A stretch of DNA of 64,000 nucleotides from Polytrichum commune (GCA_950295325.1 OX485804.1:70098033-70162032); one strand, 5' to 3'; positions 28,149 through 41,979 are shown, counted from the stretch's first letter. The notes: generated by a model not told the origin, from the letters alone. Program-made: numbers and translations.

Positions 28149-31100
28149 TGTTGTGATGTACAGTAGAATGCAAAAGCTTGACGAATTCTAATTACACGTT
28201 CTTCATGTAGAGCATGTTTCCAAATCAAACCCTACACATTGGGGACAAGGTGTTAGACAGAGATACGAGCATAAACAATCATCTTACAAATTTTACCTTT
28301 CATTTTTAGGGTTCAGGGGGTGGGTGGAGGTGATCATCACATCATCCATATCATGGTGTGTGTCCTTGTGCAAAGGTTCTATAAAAAAATGTTTTTTATG
28401 ACCTCGTTATCCAATACACAAGTTATGCACAACTTAAACTATGAGTCATATAAAAGTCATGTATACTTCAAATTGCCTCAATGTGGTAAGGAAATTGTGT
28501 ACTTGGGAAATTGGTTTCTTGACCACCATCTTACATATGTCATTTGTGTTGGATACTTTCAATATTTTTTAATGTGATAATGCACTTTGCAACATCCTTC
28601 AAACTTGTAAAATGAGGTTATTCAAGGGTTGCAATTGTAGTATCATTCATGAATTAAAGGTCAAAATGTACTCTTCACAGATCCCACTAAAAAACAAACT
28701 ACGCACAAAAAAATATGATTGTGTTCAATTTTTTGATGTCCCAACATTGTATACATTACCAGTTTGTTCAAGTCATGAACTTATTCAAATTTTCTTCTTG
28801 GAGGTACAATCGTTCATAAAATTTTCAACAAATTGATCAAAGCATATATTCTCTAAACTTTCTTCAAGAAATAGTGTTCTTAAAGCATGTGTGCCATTGT
28901 GAATGTACTAGACAATCCCTACCTTGTCAGATGCTCCACCAAGACTCTCCAACTTCCAATGTCTTGGCTTTCTCCATAATCTCCGATAATGCAAAATCAA
29001 TGTGCTCCTCCCATAGTGAAGGATCATAATGTAATAGCCATCCTCTATGGACCCTTTGTTGGGATGCCATCAATATGCAGAAAATGCTCAAAACATGTGC
29101 CATATTTGAGAGAATGAAGAAGCAAAACAATCCATCTTCATGAATCTCATGTTCAACAATCATCTTAATGTTGGATTGTGAACAATTTCTAAAATGGCCC
29201 ATGGTTCCTAACAAGACGATATATTGGCATGATTATAAATTGTTGTTTGGTGTGAGAGGAGGACGGGGGGCCATGCAAGGAGACGCTATGCCCTCTCAAG
29301 CAACACCACCCTTCCACCTCTTCAATTATCACGGTCTTTGTGTGCCACCCAATCTAATCTCCTTTTTAAATGACAAGTGAATACATGAACAGTGGCAATT
29401 GAAGATCCAGAGAGGACCTATCATAATTCATACTTCATGTGGGGTGCCTTAAACCCAAGTGTCCACATATAATTAAGGACATTGTGATTTCTACCCTTGG
29501 AGACTACTTACACATGAAAGGCCCTCTTCTTAGTGTGAGATTTTGGCATGGATGTTAGGGGTATATGAGCCCATTACAAGCTTACCCCCATATGGTTTTG
29601 GTTGATTCACACCAATATATTCTCAATATACTATTTTGCGGACTTTGATGTCAAATTGGGAACTATTTAAGCCTTGTAAAATGCCATGAGCTATAAGGCA
29701 TTCCTAAAATTTTCACCTCCTTACATAATTGTCACAAATATGTTGGCTATTGGTTTCCATGTACTTCCAAATACTAGGATGCAAATGAATTTGCAATTGC
29801 AACCATGAGAATCCTACACGCACTAACAAATGCTCAAAGCAAAGCCACCCAACCTCAATCTAACCTCAATGCCTCCATACGAATAACACAAATTGAACGA
29901 CAATATGATATTGAGGATGGACTAAGGGTGAGTTTCCATGTCCCTTGCTAACCTACTAGGTTATAGATAATAGCAGGTTGTATATGTTCTCATGAAGATA
30001 ACAAATGCAACCAAATAACTACATTATGGTTGCCTATCAAAACGTGGAAGGCCATGACCATGGCTATTAGCCTTTCATGCACCCACTAAACACTTTTCAA
30101 CTTACAATTACTTGTCATCATATGATTAGACACTAGTTGTTACATGTAAATGTTTACACTCCCAAGCAGTTATCCAAAACTCCATCTTGGTAACCTAGAG
30201 GAGGAGGTCAATAGATGGACCATATTTGAGAAGATAACAGTGGCTAGTTGGCACATACGAACCCTACCCCCATCATATTTTATCTACATTGTCCTTATTT
30301 CCATTAGAATTCGGTGACCGAGCAACAAACATGGAACCCCACCTTAATTGCTCACTACAAGCTCAAGCTCAACCCCAACCCAAGAAACATTGGGTTGGAC
30401 CTCAATAGCTCCATTTTCCTCAAACAAGGCATCATCCATCCAAAATCTAGATATGCACAATACATGAATGTCCAATGATAGAATTATGCAAGAATTAAAT
30501 GCTTCATCCCATCTACCAATTTTTTCATAATTTCAAAACAAGTAGAAATAACAAAGTTGTATGAAACAATGCTCACACATTAGTTGTTATCCGTAGAGTC
30601 CTTCAAAGAGGGATGAAACTGTGGATTTGATCCTTCTATGAGAAATCTTTTTATCAAGAATTCGTTAGCTTGTCATGTATCAAAATCTATTTTGAAACTT
30701 TGGAACCTCCTCTTTTCACTTCTCAAACTTTGAAAGAATTTTAGGATCTACATAGGATGTGTGCATAGAATCCACTACCCTAAATCCCGGATTGGCCTAC
30801 GCAAGGCTAGGTTGGCCCACCCATCCTAGTAGGACGAGCTAGAAAGCATGTTTTCATAGTCCGACACCACTTCTTGAGTATATAGTTAAGCATTCACAAA
30901 ACTTGGGTGACTTGTGGGTGACTTGAAGTCCGTGAGATTGGCCAATGGATGATTAATCAACATTCAAGTACATTTGAAACTATGCAATTATTTTGTCGGG
31001 TTTTTCCATTGATTGTCACATATAACATTAAACATCAGAATAAAATGGCAAGATTGATGTCAAAAAAAATTCAAATAGTGTTACGTATAGCATTAAATAT

Positions 31101-31438
31101 TATAATAAAATAATAAGATTGGTATCTTGTTTTGTCAAATAGTGTCACATATAGCATGTATAACGGAAATGTTAACCAATTAAAAAAAGTGGGCATAATA
31201 TATCACTTCAATCATACAAAATTCATTTGTATATTTGTGATTCATTCTAATGTTGTTCTTTGGAGTGTTTAGATGGCTTCATCTATTCATGCCAACCTAG
31301 TGGAGAATTCCAACAACCTTGTACTTGCAATCTGAGACTTGTGGTCCGAAAAGCATCCACAATCTAAATATTTGTTTAATATTGTCGTCTATTTCTGTGC
31401 ATCCAAACTTCACCTCCACAACAACTTCATAAAACACT
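28149..31438. other. Intergenic, no gene recognised
   Basis: Only short ORFs. The minus-strand ORF at 28927-29214 is followed by a good donor-like site (GACAAG|GTAGGG) and could be a 5' exon of the header or NTPase gene, but I have no motif to support it. Nothing else seen. Confidence 0.5.
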
Positions 31439-32036
31439 TTAACCCCTAAAGGACCGTAAGGCCCCCAGGGGGCTTTTGATTGTTGAAAAGTGCAAATTGG
31501 ATGAGATTGTTCCAAAGAAGCCCAAATTTGCAGGGAGAGGACCCTGGTTGTTTTTGCGAGATGGATCCAATGGTCTTTTCCGATCAGAAAATGATGAAGG
31601 ATTGGATTTTTGGCGAATTCTTTGAGTTTTCAGTTTTTGGGCCCAATCTCATTGCTTGGAGACTTCAGAGTCCCATATCTTTTTTTCCACAGCTCAAAAT
31701 TTGACGAAAAAAATTCCACATGAGGGTCATAATGTTCTTTACATGTGGTAAAAATTTCAGATGTTTTGGAGCACTTCTAAGCAATCTGATTCCAGCATAA
31801 GTACGAAGTACCCCTGCCCGAACAATTTCCATCAATCTTCTCAACGGTGGCATTTTCTCAGAAATTGTGCGATCTTGTTGATCTTTTTTTCATAAACAAG
31901 CTATGTAAGTCTTCTTTAGTTTCAACGGTGCCGATCGTGAAAATTACCCCACACTAATAAGAAATTGAGCTTGCTACAAGATCTAATCAAGAAAACATGA
32001 CCTAAGCTAAAACACCCCCGGTCCTTTAGGGGTTAA
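31439..32036. mobile_element. piggyBac-like MITE with TTAA target sites
   Basis: The 590-bp body (31443-32032) begins CCCCTAAAGGACCG and ends CGGTCCTTTAGGGG, a perfect 14-bp terminal inverted repeat. It is bounded on both sides by TTAA (31439-31442 and 32033-32036). A TTAA duplication with termini starting CCC is the hallmark of piggyBac-superfamily elements. A subterminal palindrome GCCCCCAGGGGGC follows the left end. There is no transposase ORF, so it would need one supplied from elsewhere. Family assignment is inference from ends and target site. Confidence 0.8.
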
Positions 32037-32841
32037 CAAGCCAAAAACCTCTCAGTAGATACCTTCACAACAAAGAAGACGGTGACTTTGATTTATTGAC
32101 TATTTCACAAAACTAATTAAAAAGTAAAAACAAATGCCCAACAATCTCACAGATTCGAGAAAGGAAAGAGTCTACATGAACCAAATAAGAATGATGTCCC
32201 ACCAAAATCCCAACAAAGTAACACTAAACCAAATGCAACAACAAGGATCACAAATAATGTAGGCTTAGGATTTGTTATTTTTCGTTGTTACTAACAAGGA
32301 TCCCAACAACATCCATGAAATTTGAAGATTCAACCACTTTCAAAATGCTCCAACATCCACAATGTACTTCCACAGTCAACTGAATCTCTAATAAGCCACT
32401 TACAAACCCATTGACTGTCACAACTTTGTTGTAAGCAACAATTAGATGAAGTGTAGGTGTTAATTGAAGAACTCAAAACTCCATATAATTACAAAACCCT
32501 CACATCGGAATTTGGAATTTGAATTAGTTCAACATCATTTTTGCCAATTCGGGTTTTAGATGTTGTGAAGAACTCAAAACACAATAGGACTTAAAGTTGA
32601 AGCAAATGTAGACTTATTGACTAAATATTTGGAGCACCCACGTACATGCACAAGGAACTCTCTAAAGATTGATAACCCACAATCACAATTGTACTGACAA
32701 AGTTGATGCAAGTAGGCTCGCAAGTTTAAAGTTGGTGCAGAAGAAAAACCCTAAAACTTAATTGTTGATTTATGCATTGCTTGTAGATAATATAATATGG
32801 CCTTTGGATGCCAAGTCGTGTAGGTCCTATATTTTCCAAGC
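32037..32841. other. Intergenic, no gene recognised
   Basis: AT-rich spacer between two transposons; no motif or ORF of note. Confidence 0.6.
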
Positions 32842-35321
32842 CATAAAGATAGGCTTTTTAGGGGGGGGAGAGGGGGGGCCTTCCCTTGCCTCTAAGGGCG
32901 GGACAGTGAGGGACCTGCACCTCACTGCCCGCCCAAGCAGGTTGCCCGCCCGGCGCCCGCCCTCTCCTCTAACCCCGCGCTCCCCCCGTTGCCCGCCTCC
33001 ATACCCGGGCGAGGCCCGCGTAGAAACCCGCCCAGCTCTTTGTTCACTGGTGCTGCTGCTTGCTCTCATCGAATCTATGTTGGTGGTGGGAATCTCACGT
33101 TGGTTGAATGGTTTTTGTTCTTTTTTGTGATGAATCTGTGTCGAAGTAGAGATTATGTGAACTAGTGTTGTTTTTTTGCCAATTTGCATTTGATTTGCTT
33201 GCTCCGGTTTCTAATGTCCTGTGTTTTTGTATCATGGTGTTTGAGCTATGTGAGGGAGGGTTTAAGAGGATTTGGTGAGAAGTCCTTTTTCCCTCTACTG
33301 CTTTTTAGAGGGGTCTCTCATTTCAAGAGTACATCACCTTTAGCCCCATAAGCCTCTTGGCTTCCCCGACTTCAAATCTAATTTCAATTCATTTCATTGG
33401 GTATAAACGAAGAAATGCCTTGTTGCACTAGGAAGGAAACTTTTCCACACAATTGGATGTGAGTCTTCTTTATGTACCATGAAGCCTGTGGATGCAAAAG
33501 CAGTTCCCTTGTACAATATATTAGAAGAGTAAATGAAAACGTAGCCAGTGATGTGCAATTTGTAAACCATAGCTAATCCTCTACATCAATTTGAGTCATC
33601 TTTATGTGATGCAATGGACAGGGAGAACCGGCTGCTAGTTACAGATTGAGTATGAGAAATAACCGGTTGAAGTTCAAGACTTCAGGAAAATCACCAATCA
33701 ATTTTTACATGATTTTATAGAGTCTACCCTAATTTAACAAAGGAAAACCGAAAGATGTCAACATGTAACCGGTTAGACCTGAAAACAGTAGGATCCAACC
33801 AATCATGCCCAACAATCTCCCCAGACACTGATGTGTGATGCCAGTGCATGCCTGAAGCAAATCCTAATTAAACAACTGACTCGGAACTTACTTTTTCAAT
33901 TGGACCAATTTTTTACTATCTACTGGCACACTTTTGAACTTTTGTCAGGCATTGCATGTGTTTAGCGACCGCGCACAGCAGCAAGGGACTGAGCCTGTTT
34001 TTTTCGCAATTCCACAACCCAAACAGATGATGTACTTTATACGAGGAATTGAAATGTACAACATTCTCCAGAGTTTGATATAGAAACCTGACCTACTGTG
34101 AAGAATTGCAACCACTGACAAATCCTTGAAAACATTATAATATCTGCAGAATGAAAAAAACAAACACTTTGTGCTCCTGTGTTGTTTTATGCACACCAGA
34201 TACCTGGACTTGGAGATGTTGCTGATGAAATCGATTGAAGCACAAAAATAACAGAACCGTTTCTTGATCCAAGCAGCCACTGAAGTTCGATATGCTGAAC
34301 AGTAATAATTAATCAAGGTTAACCCTAATGAAAGAAGTGACAGAGGTAGAATCATTGACCAACAGTCATAGGACTTCAAAGTGTCAAAATTGGGGCACAA
34401 CTTCACGTGTGAATCATGCATGTACGATTCCGAGTGAGGACATTGAAGGTGGATCACCACTTTTGAGGAAGCATAGTAGACAGCCTTCTTACATTACCTA
34501 GTCAGACATATCCAAGTGGGCATGATAATCTACAGGTTCTTACTGTTGAATGTCAAAAGTTTTGGGAACTTTTGACATAAATCACAAGCCAACAACATTC
34601 CCAAAATTAGTTAGCTACCTTCTTTCAGGCCGCTAGCCAAAACAAACCCATGTGTGGATGTGGACACCAAACTTCACTGCTGCAAGTATCAATTTAAATT
34701 TAGGGAAATAAGCAGAAGTATATGTCGCATGCATAAATAGAATAGACTCCTCATATCTCACACTCCAACTCTACATTCTCAGTGCTATTGAGAACATCAA
34801 CCCTGCAACCTCAGAATTACTTGCTATGCCTTTGAGTGTGATAAAAGCATTAGAGATCTGCAAGAGCTTGTGCATTCTTCTTCACTTGTGCCTCCATACC
34901 TTCACTTCACTTGTGCATTCTTCTTCACTTCGACACAGATTCATCACAGAAAAGAACAAAAACCATTCAACCAACATGAGACTCCCACCACCAACATAGG
35001 TTCGATGAGAGCAAGCAACAGCACCAGCAGGAGTAAGACTTCCAAAACGCAAAAGAAAGACTTGTCACTTGTTTGCACCTGTAACGATCAGAGGAGCAAG
35101 CAATGCAGCAAATGCAGCTGAGAGAGGAGCTGGGAGAAGAGCTGGGCGGGTATCTACGCGGGCCTCGCCCGGGTATGGAGGCGAGCAGTGGGGAGCGGGG
35201 GGAGCGCGGGGTTAGGGTTTAGGACGGGCGCCGGGCAGGCAGCCTGCCTGGACGAGCAGTGAGGCGCAGGTCCCTCACTGTCCCGCCCTTAGAGGCGAGG
35301 GGGGCCTTCCCATAAAATAGG
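32842..35321. mobile_element. Long-TIR (foldback or MULE-like) element with GC-rich inverted arms
   Basis: The left arm (about 32879-33149) is the reverse complement of the right arm (about 34928-35307). Both carry CTCTAAGGGCGGGACAGTGA, the ...CCCGGGCGAGGCCCGCGTAGA block and a less GC-rich inner part ending GATGAATCTGTGTCGAAGT. The left arm lacks about 110 bp present in the right arm. The flanks CATAAAGATAGG (32842-32853) and CATAAAATAGG (35311-35321) differ by one base and look like an 11-bp target-site duplication, as expected for Mutator-like elements. The 1.8-kb interior has no transposase. Its one long ORF (33945-34460, minus, 171 codons) is Cys-rich and unrecognised. The arms are far more GC-rich than anything around them. 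Confidence 0.75.
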
Positions 35322-35793
35322 ATGAAAGTTTGAGAGTCATCCGTGAAGCCTTCATCAACCAAGGGTACGAGTGTAGTAGTTGGTTCACCCTAGCCCACAA
35401 GGACTGGGACTAAACCCATGGTTTTATCTTCTTTACTTACAAATAACTATAACGTGGCATGCACTTGTGGAAATTCAATTTTATTTTTCCCTTCATTGAA
35501 TAGTTATAAACCTATTAAATAGAATCCCCAACTTGGTAAAGAACTTCTTTTGTAACAAAATTGAGTAATGAAGAATGACACAGCACTTAGATGGAAATCA
35601 TTAGGTGGATTTTATGATGTGCAAACAAAACACCCATATTGAAAGAACTAAACTTGCAAAGTTCAATTGAAACACATTTACATGTCCCTCCTGTCAGAAA
35701 GGTGGTCCTTGTAGCACAATTATAAATAAATGTTCCAAGAAAAGATAAGAAAATAACTGTGCTGTATGCTTGCTACAAATAATCAATCATAAA
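35322..35793. other. Intergenic 3' flank of the coiled-coil gene
   Basis: AT-rich. Probably holds the 3' UTR and poly-A site of the minus-strand coiled-coil gene; nothing else seen. Confidence 0.5.
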
Positions 35794-38700
35794 TCAAACA
35801 CCTTCAGAAGTTGATGGCTGCATGGATCGCTGCATGAGTTCCTGTCGTACCAATTTTGCAACTTCTGCCACCTGCACTCTCATCCACAAAAAACTGCCAT
35901 CTTCAACTTTCAAAAGAGCTGAGGTATTAGCCGATAGAAGAAACAAACACCGAACATTCTACCAAGATACAAAGGGTTAAATAAGAACCGTGTCAGGATA
36001 TGAGCATTTGTCCATATAACACTTCCATAGCAACCAAAATGAATGGGGCAGTTTGTAGCCCTGGATTCATAGCCTCCACCCTCCTTTAGACAAATTGCAA
36101 GAGAGAGGACCAAGTTTACATAGACATTGAGAAAAAGGAAATGCAAAGATCACATACCCCTGGATAGTGGAGGAGTACTGGTGCGTACTGGTCTAGTACT
36201 GCATACAGCCTTTCAAGCAAAGCCACCAGAGAATCCACTTCATCTCCAAGAATGTCAACCTACCAACAAACAATACCTTGAATCTTCACAAAGTGCAATA
36301 AACTATGAGACATTGAAACCCAAAGCTGCCAAACATGCAAGCCTCTATATCTTCAAGAACCATTTGCAAATACTCACATTTTTAAAGATTCAAAACTTCT
36401 AAGTTCTCACAAGTAGCCAAAATGTTGGCTCAAATACCTCTTGCTCTGCCCTGCAAAGGTTCTCAACAGTGTGCAGGTAATCAACCTCGCTCATTTGGGA
36501 TAACCGAAATACTTGCAGTAAATGGTCAACTTGACTCTGAAGTGCTTCAAACCTGAAAATACACTTCCTTTAGAGATCCAAGAACATGTTCTGAATACGT
36601 ATGCATGCAATCTGCTGAACAAGTATTATCACAACTGCCATTGACTCCCAAGTGCTGGGAACGAATACAAATAGAATTCATAACATACCTGGGACTTGCA
36701 TATTATGCAAGAGGAGCTACTAAAGTAGATGCTGCAATGGATTTGGATACAGAAAAATGTGTTTACAGTGAGCAATATATTTCCAGCGGCTCTTACCTCA
36801 AGTTTTGCTGGTAGATTTTGCGACAAAGAGCATACTCCACTTGTTGGGAAGCTCCAACAGCCCGACCAATATTTTCTGCAATTATCCTTTCTAAGTGCCT
36901 GCAAAGATCCTTGGACTCTTGTTGCAATGTAAGAATCTCTGTTTTCATTCTCTGTGCATCGCTCTCAGCAGCTCCTGGAAAAATAGTATAAAGCGTTAGA
37001 ATTTCATCAAGTACTACCTAAAAATATTCTTATAACCAAAAAGGACAACTGAAAAGCAGGTCTGGTCTTCGGATAAAACATACTCATTCATCTTTGTTTA
37101 GTCACACTGGATAGGTGAACTCTCACAACACCATTATATTCCTAACCTCATGATCCAGCAATTGGTTAGGAACAGTATATGACATTGTTTGTGTTCTACA
37201 AATGCACATAAGAGGAAGATCTAAGACCAAGTAACATCTGAATATGAGCACTATGGTTACAGTAATAGAGGGTTCCACTTTGAGAAGAAAGCCAACCACA
37301 AACCTTTCTGTGCCCTTTCCTCCTTGACTTGCTTCTGAGTGCGACCCAAAGCCCGTTCCATGTCTTTCAATGCCATCACATATGCAGACCTCCAACGCTC
37401 TCTCTCATTCTGGTTAGAGAGTTTCAGGCTTCTCCATTCTAGTCCTAATGTAGCAATTGCAGTTGCTAGGTCATTTCTTTCTGTTCTCAGCACCGCAACT
37501 TCATTCTCTAGTCGTGTTTGCTCACTTTTATGGCTTGATATGATCAATCTCAACTGGTCCCGCTCAAACGCATGACCAGCAACTGTGTCCTCTAACCGGC
37601 TTTGTTCTGTCGCAAGTTTCTTTTCTAATCCAGGAACCCTCTCCTCCAGCCAGCTTCGTTCCCCTTCTAGCTTAGTTACTTTTTCTTGCAAGTTTCCAAT
37701 CTGCAGTTCTAGTTGTCTGACTTGATCACTTAACTCATCACGTTCTGCCACTAAAGTGGAGAGCCTTGCCGCACTCTTAACATTTTCGCTGTCATCCTCT
37801 GTTTCCTCTAATGTTGACTCTGTCACTAAAATCTCACCATCATTATCTTCTATAGCAGGTAACATCTCGTCCCCACACCTATTACTCAACTCAATACTTT
37901 CTTTGTCTAGTATCGCCTGTTGGAGTTGCTGTTTTACTGATAATAATTCGTCTTCCAAAATAGCCAATTCCTTTTGACATTTCTCCTCAACATCAATCTT
38001 GATCCTTTCTACCTCTTTCATGGACTCACACTTCAATTCATGCAGCTCCCCTGTGTGCTGCTCCAGAAGATGTTCTTTCTCTCTCCTCAATTCCAACACT
38101 TCCATCCTCAGGGAAGAAACAACCTCCAAATGAGCACAATTCAGAACATTTAGTACTACAATCTTCAAACTTGAACCAATGTGTAAACCAATCAGGCAAC
38201 CTCGAGGTTCAGAAGGGACCATATCACATTAAAAGGGGAGGACGAACCAATACAGGAATGAATATTTGACAAAATCCAGAGGAATGATTGGAGAAGGTAC
38301 CTCTTTACTAGCTTTCTTTGAAGGTGATTCACCTATGTCCACCATAAAACCCTCCACAGCAGCTTGAGTATTTCGCCGTACTACCACAACAATGGGATCT
38401 GTGGTTTTACCAGGACTAGATACAGCAGACTGGTCACTCAAAGGTGATGGACCTTTCAATGGTGACGGTCTTATCAGAGCTGCTTTCACACCCTCTAGTC
38501 CACCCTGTAAGAGTGGCGATGAATCCTCATAGGCCAAGCTTTCTTTCTGTGTCCGACCTGAAAAACTGCAGGAAGCCTGGAGCTCTTTCCTTCTCACTAC
38601 CTGCTCACCAATATTCACAATGAGATGGGCCAATCAGAAAACATGTGAGCCTATTATGTACTATACCAACTCCATGCATGGCACAAGAATATGTGAGACA

Positions 38701-41700
38701 AAAGCTCAGCATCCACAAAGATATCCATTTTATCCCATCATCAACTTCAGCATTTTATCCTACCCTACATGCCTGTCACTTTTGTACAAAATCAAATCCT
38801 AAATGAATGAAATCCTGCATGAATGGCTAAATTCCTAAATGCCTTGTGCCATATTGTCATGGGTTAAGAGTGGTTATAAATCCTATGTGGCACCTTGAAA
38901 ATTAATTATTTCGTCACATTAGTGTCCAAAACTACCATAATTTTATGGTAATACAGAAGAGCCAGTCATAGAGAATTGTGATGTACAACAAACCAAATTG
39001 ATAAAATAATAATCTTAAAATCACCCTGCTCTATGCCACCAGCACAGCATTAAACAATACAGGAGTATCTCAAGACGTGACCATGTAAAATTTAGAATAT
39101 ACAAATCCGTTGAACATAAGATAGACAGTGAATAAATACCTGCTTGCAGCTGAAATCTGCTGCTGAAATATCAATTATATGTGCCCATTCACGAGCTCTC
39201 TCACCAACAACTTCAAGGTAAATTGATAGTTCTGCTTCATGCTCCCACATGGTCAGCTCAAGTTCTTCCGTTAAGTTCTTAATCTCGATATCGTGTTCCC
39301 AGAGGGTCCGCTCGAGTTCTTCTGTTAACCTTTTAATCTCCAGATCATGCTCCCACATGGTCCGCTCAAGCTCCTCTGTTAACTTCTTGATTTCCATATT
39401 TTTTTCTTCCAGCAAGCCCTCAACTAATGCTTCCTAAAAAACAAATCATAAAGCCATCAACTTCAGTACAATAATGTCTATTGTGTATACAAATTCTTTG
39501 CTGCAATAATCACCTATGTCTTATATAAACCTGAATATACTGTAATTCTTACTCCAAACCATATAAATTGGTGACATTGCGGTGGAAGTCTGCAGAAACT
39601 CTAGACTTTCTTCTTTGTGCATAACAATATGTAACAGAGCTCTCCTTTAACAGCAACTATAACCCACAAGAGACATAATCTTTGCAAGTAACGTCATAAA
39701 ATCTGAACCTCCACTAGTTTTAAAAGATCGTCCTTACTGACAGAAACACTAGGGAGCAAACTTATTCAGCTGCCTACTTTCAATTTTCTCTGGAATGAGA
39801 TTTGACATTACATGCATCAGTCACGTTAAAACATGCTCAGATGTACTCACCTCCTTTCTGATAACATCCACTGTCAAGTTATCAAGCTTGAGTGCCCACT
39901 CTCGTACCATCTCATTGACCACCTCCAGATAAATGGATGATTCTGCTTCATGCACCAAAGTACTTTGCTCAAATTCCTTCAGTAACTTCTTGACCTCTGC
40001 ATACTTCTTCTCCAGCTTGGAGTGAAGTGCACCCTGCATTTTCATACCACCCTCTTGTGAGCATTTTTTTTTTTTTTAAAACAATTTTGGGACCCGAATA
40101 TAGCTCTAATATGTCACAAAACAAGAACCAAACTCGAGCTTGGCCCCTGACTCTGTCATTGCATAAAGGTGTAAGGAATTCATATTGGTGAGATAGCGTC
40201 CCTTGAACATAAGCATGCATACCTCCTTCCTAAGTTCACCTCTCAAGTGTCTAATCTCATGTGAGCAAGTCAGTGCCATATCATCCAAGATCTCGAGATA
40301 TACTGAAGTTTCTGCATCGCACTCCCATCTCGTTCCTTCAAGTTGCATTGTCATTCTTTTCACCTCCGCAACTTCCTTCTCCAGCTTGCTTTCCAGATAT
40401 TCCTATCATGTAGAAAAGGAGAACAGTACATTTAGAGGTGAGCAACAGTATGCTGTTCCAGACAGATGTTGATAGCCAATGAGCAATATACCCACTCCCC
40501 ATGAAAAAGCCTTTTCGGCTCATTCTTGTATAGTCACTATTCCACACGAGGTAAAGGAAAAAGTATAGATTAAAACAATAAACTAACAGATACTCACATC
40601 CTTTCTGAGTTTGGACTTCAAATCTCTGATCTCTTGTTTCAGTTGGCATGCAATATCGTCAACCACCTGAACAGAGATCAATGATTCTACATTGTGCTCC
40701 CATTTCAGATCCTCAAGCTCCCTAGTCAACATTTTGACCTTTGCAACTTCCATCTCCAGTTTGTGTTCAACTTCCTCCTACAAGGAAGAGATTTTCAAGC
40801 AAACACATAATCAAACATGGTGCCCAAGACACAAAATCAACCTCCTGCAATTAAGGAATAGCTAATATGCTCAGCACATATACAATTGTGTGTAACAGAC
40901 AATTGCTAGCAAGTCCAACAAAAATCCTAGACCTATATTGGATACAATTATGTCTTTTTTTTCAAAATTGAATGAAAACTATGTCTGTATCATACAAGTG
41001 CATACAATATAAGCATTGATTAAGAACAAAAGTGAGATGCTTACAGCTTTGCTGAGTTCAGTTCTGAAGTGTTTTGACATTTTTGATGAACTCTGTGCGA
41101 CACCATCAACAACCTCTAAGAATATCGAAGCTTTAGCTTCCTCCTCCCACCTCATCTCATCCAGATCTCTGGTCAATTTGTTGACCAGAGTGACTTCCTT
41201 CTCCAACCTGCCTTCTAGTTCCCCCTGACAGACATGAGGTGAAAATAAGTCCAGTATTCAATTTTATCAAAACACTCGATGCAGAACACCATTGTTTGCA
41301 GAAAAACATTGGGCAAGGCATTGCTTTAAAGGAGACCTGAGAAGGGGCATATTATACATAGAAGACAACCCATTTGTCATATTTGGTACATATTTCTTTC
41401 ATGGTCCAAAGTTGGAGATCATTTTGTTCCACTCTTTGTTCAAGAGATGGAAAATACTGTAATCTCATAACCTATGACGACCCCATACTTTCTATACTCA
41501 AATTTGATCATGTGGGATAAGCTGATGAGAAAAAATCCCGGCAAAATTAAGATCACACTTATTTGGGCCAAGTACCCTGTTGCAATCAAGGTCAGCTCAA
41601 AAAGAACTTTAAAGAGAAAGAAAAAAACGTCCACTAAGCTATGGCTGACTGGGCCAGAATAGATGTCAACCGGACCTAATTGCTCACAAGTGTGTGTCTC

Positions 41701-41979
41701 AAGGCACCTGAGACCACTTACTCTCAGTATATCCGTTCGCCCATGAAGCTCATGAAATTCAGCCTGGGATTGTGCAGACCGCTGCGATGCATCCTTCAAT
41801 GCATCCCTGCAATTCAGAATCTCATTTTGACAGCTTTCAATCTCCTCTGTAAGTTGGTCTACAAATCTTGACAGCACCGAGTTCTCGGCCCTTAAACTGT
41901 CTGCCTCGGCTCTGCATTTCTCCAATGAAACCTTGGTGATGTGGAGATCTTCCTGGGTTTTACTGAGCTGATCTTCCAT
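35794..41979 (-). CDS. Large coiled-coil protein with tandemly duplicated 60-codon exons (complete, 12 exons)
   Basis: Exons in transcript order: 41722-41979, 41045-41224, 40598-40777, 40223-40402, 39851-40033, 39140-39433, 38301-38600, 37304-38123, 36797-36974, 36438-36552, 36158-36259, 35794-35871. All have GT-AG borders and consistent phases, giving 955 aa. Residues 1-86 are coiled coil. Exons 2-5 (60, 60, 60, 61 codons, all phase 0) and part of exon 6 repeat one unit: LE-K-LEKEV-EVK-LT-ELE--RWE-EAE-SIYLEVVD, then a helix ending in ELRKE. Exon 6 adds three 18-residue copies of EIK-LTEELERT-WEHD. Exon 7 is Ser/Pro-rich (RPSPLKGPSPLSDQS). Exon 8 is 273 residues of heptad-like coil. The C terminus ends LLERLYAVLDQYAPVLLHYPG then VAKLVRQEL. 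I do not recognise the family with certainty; similar LLHYPG endings occur, as I recall, in uncharacterised plant coiled-coil proteins. A structural or scaffold role is likely. The ATG at 41979 follows an in-frame stop seven codons upstream. Confidence 0.85.

Noticed and set aside
28927..29214. Possible upstream exon of the header or NTPase gene
   Set aside because: Has a donor-like end, but two frames are equally open and neither shows a motif, so it is not called.
33945..34460. 171-codon Cys-rich ORF inside the inverted-arm element
   Set aside because: No transposase or other domain recognised; it is listed only as content of the element.
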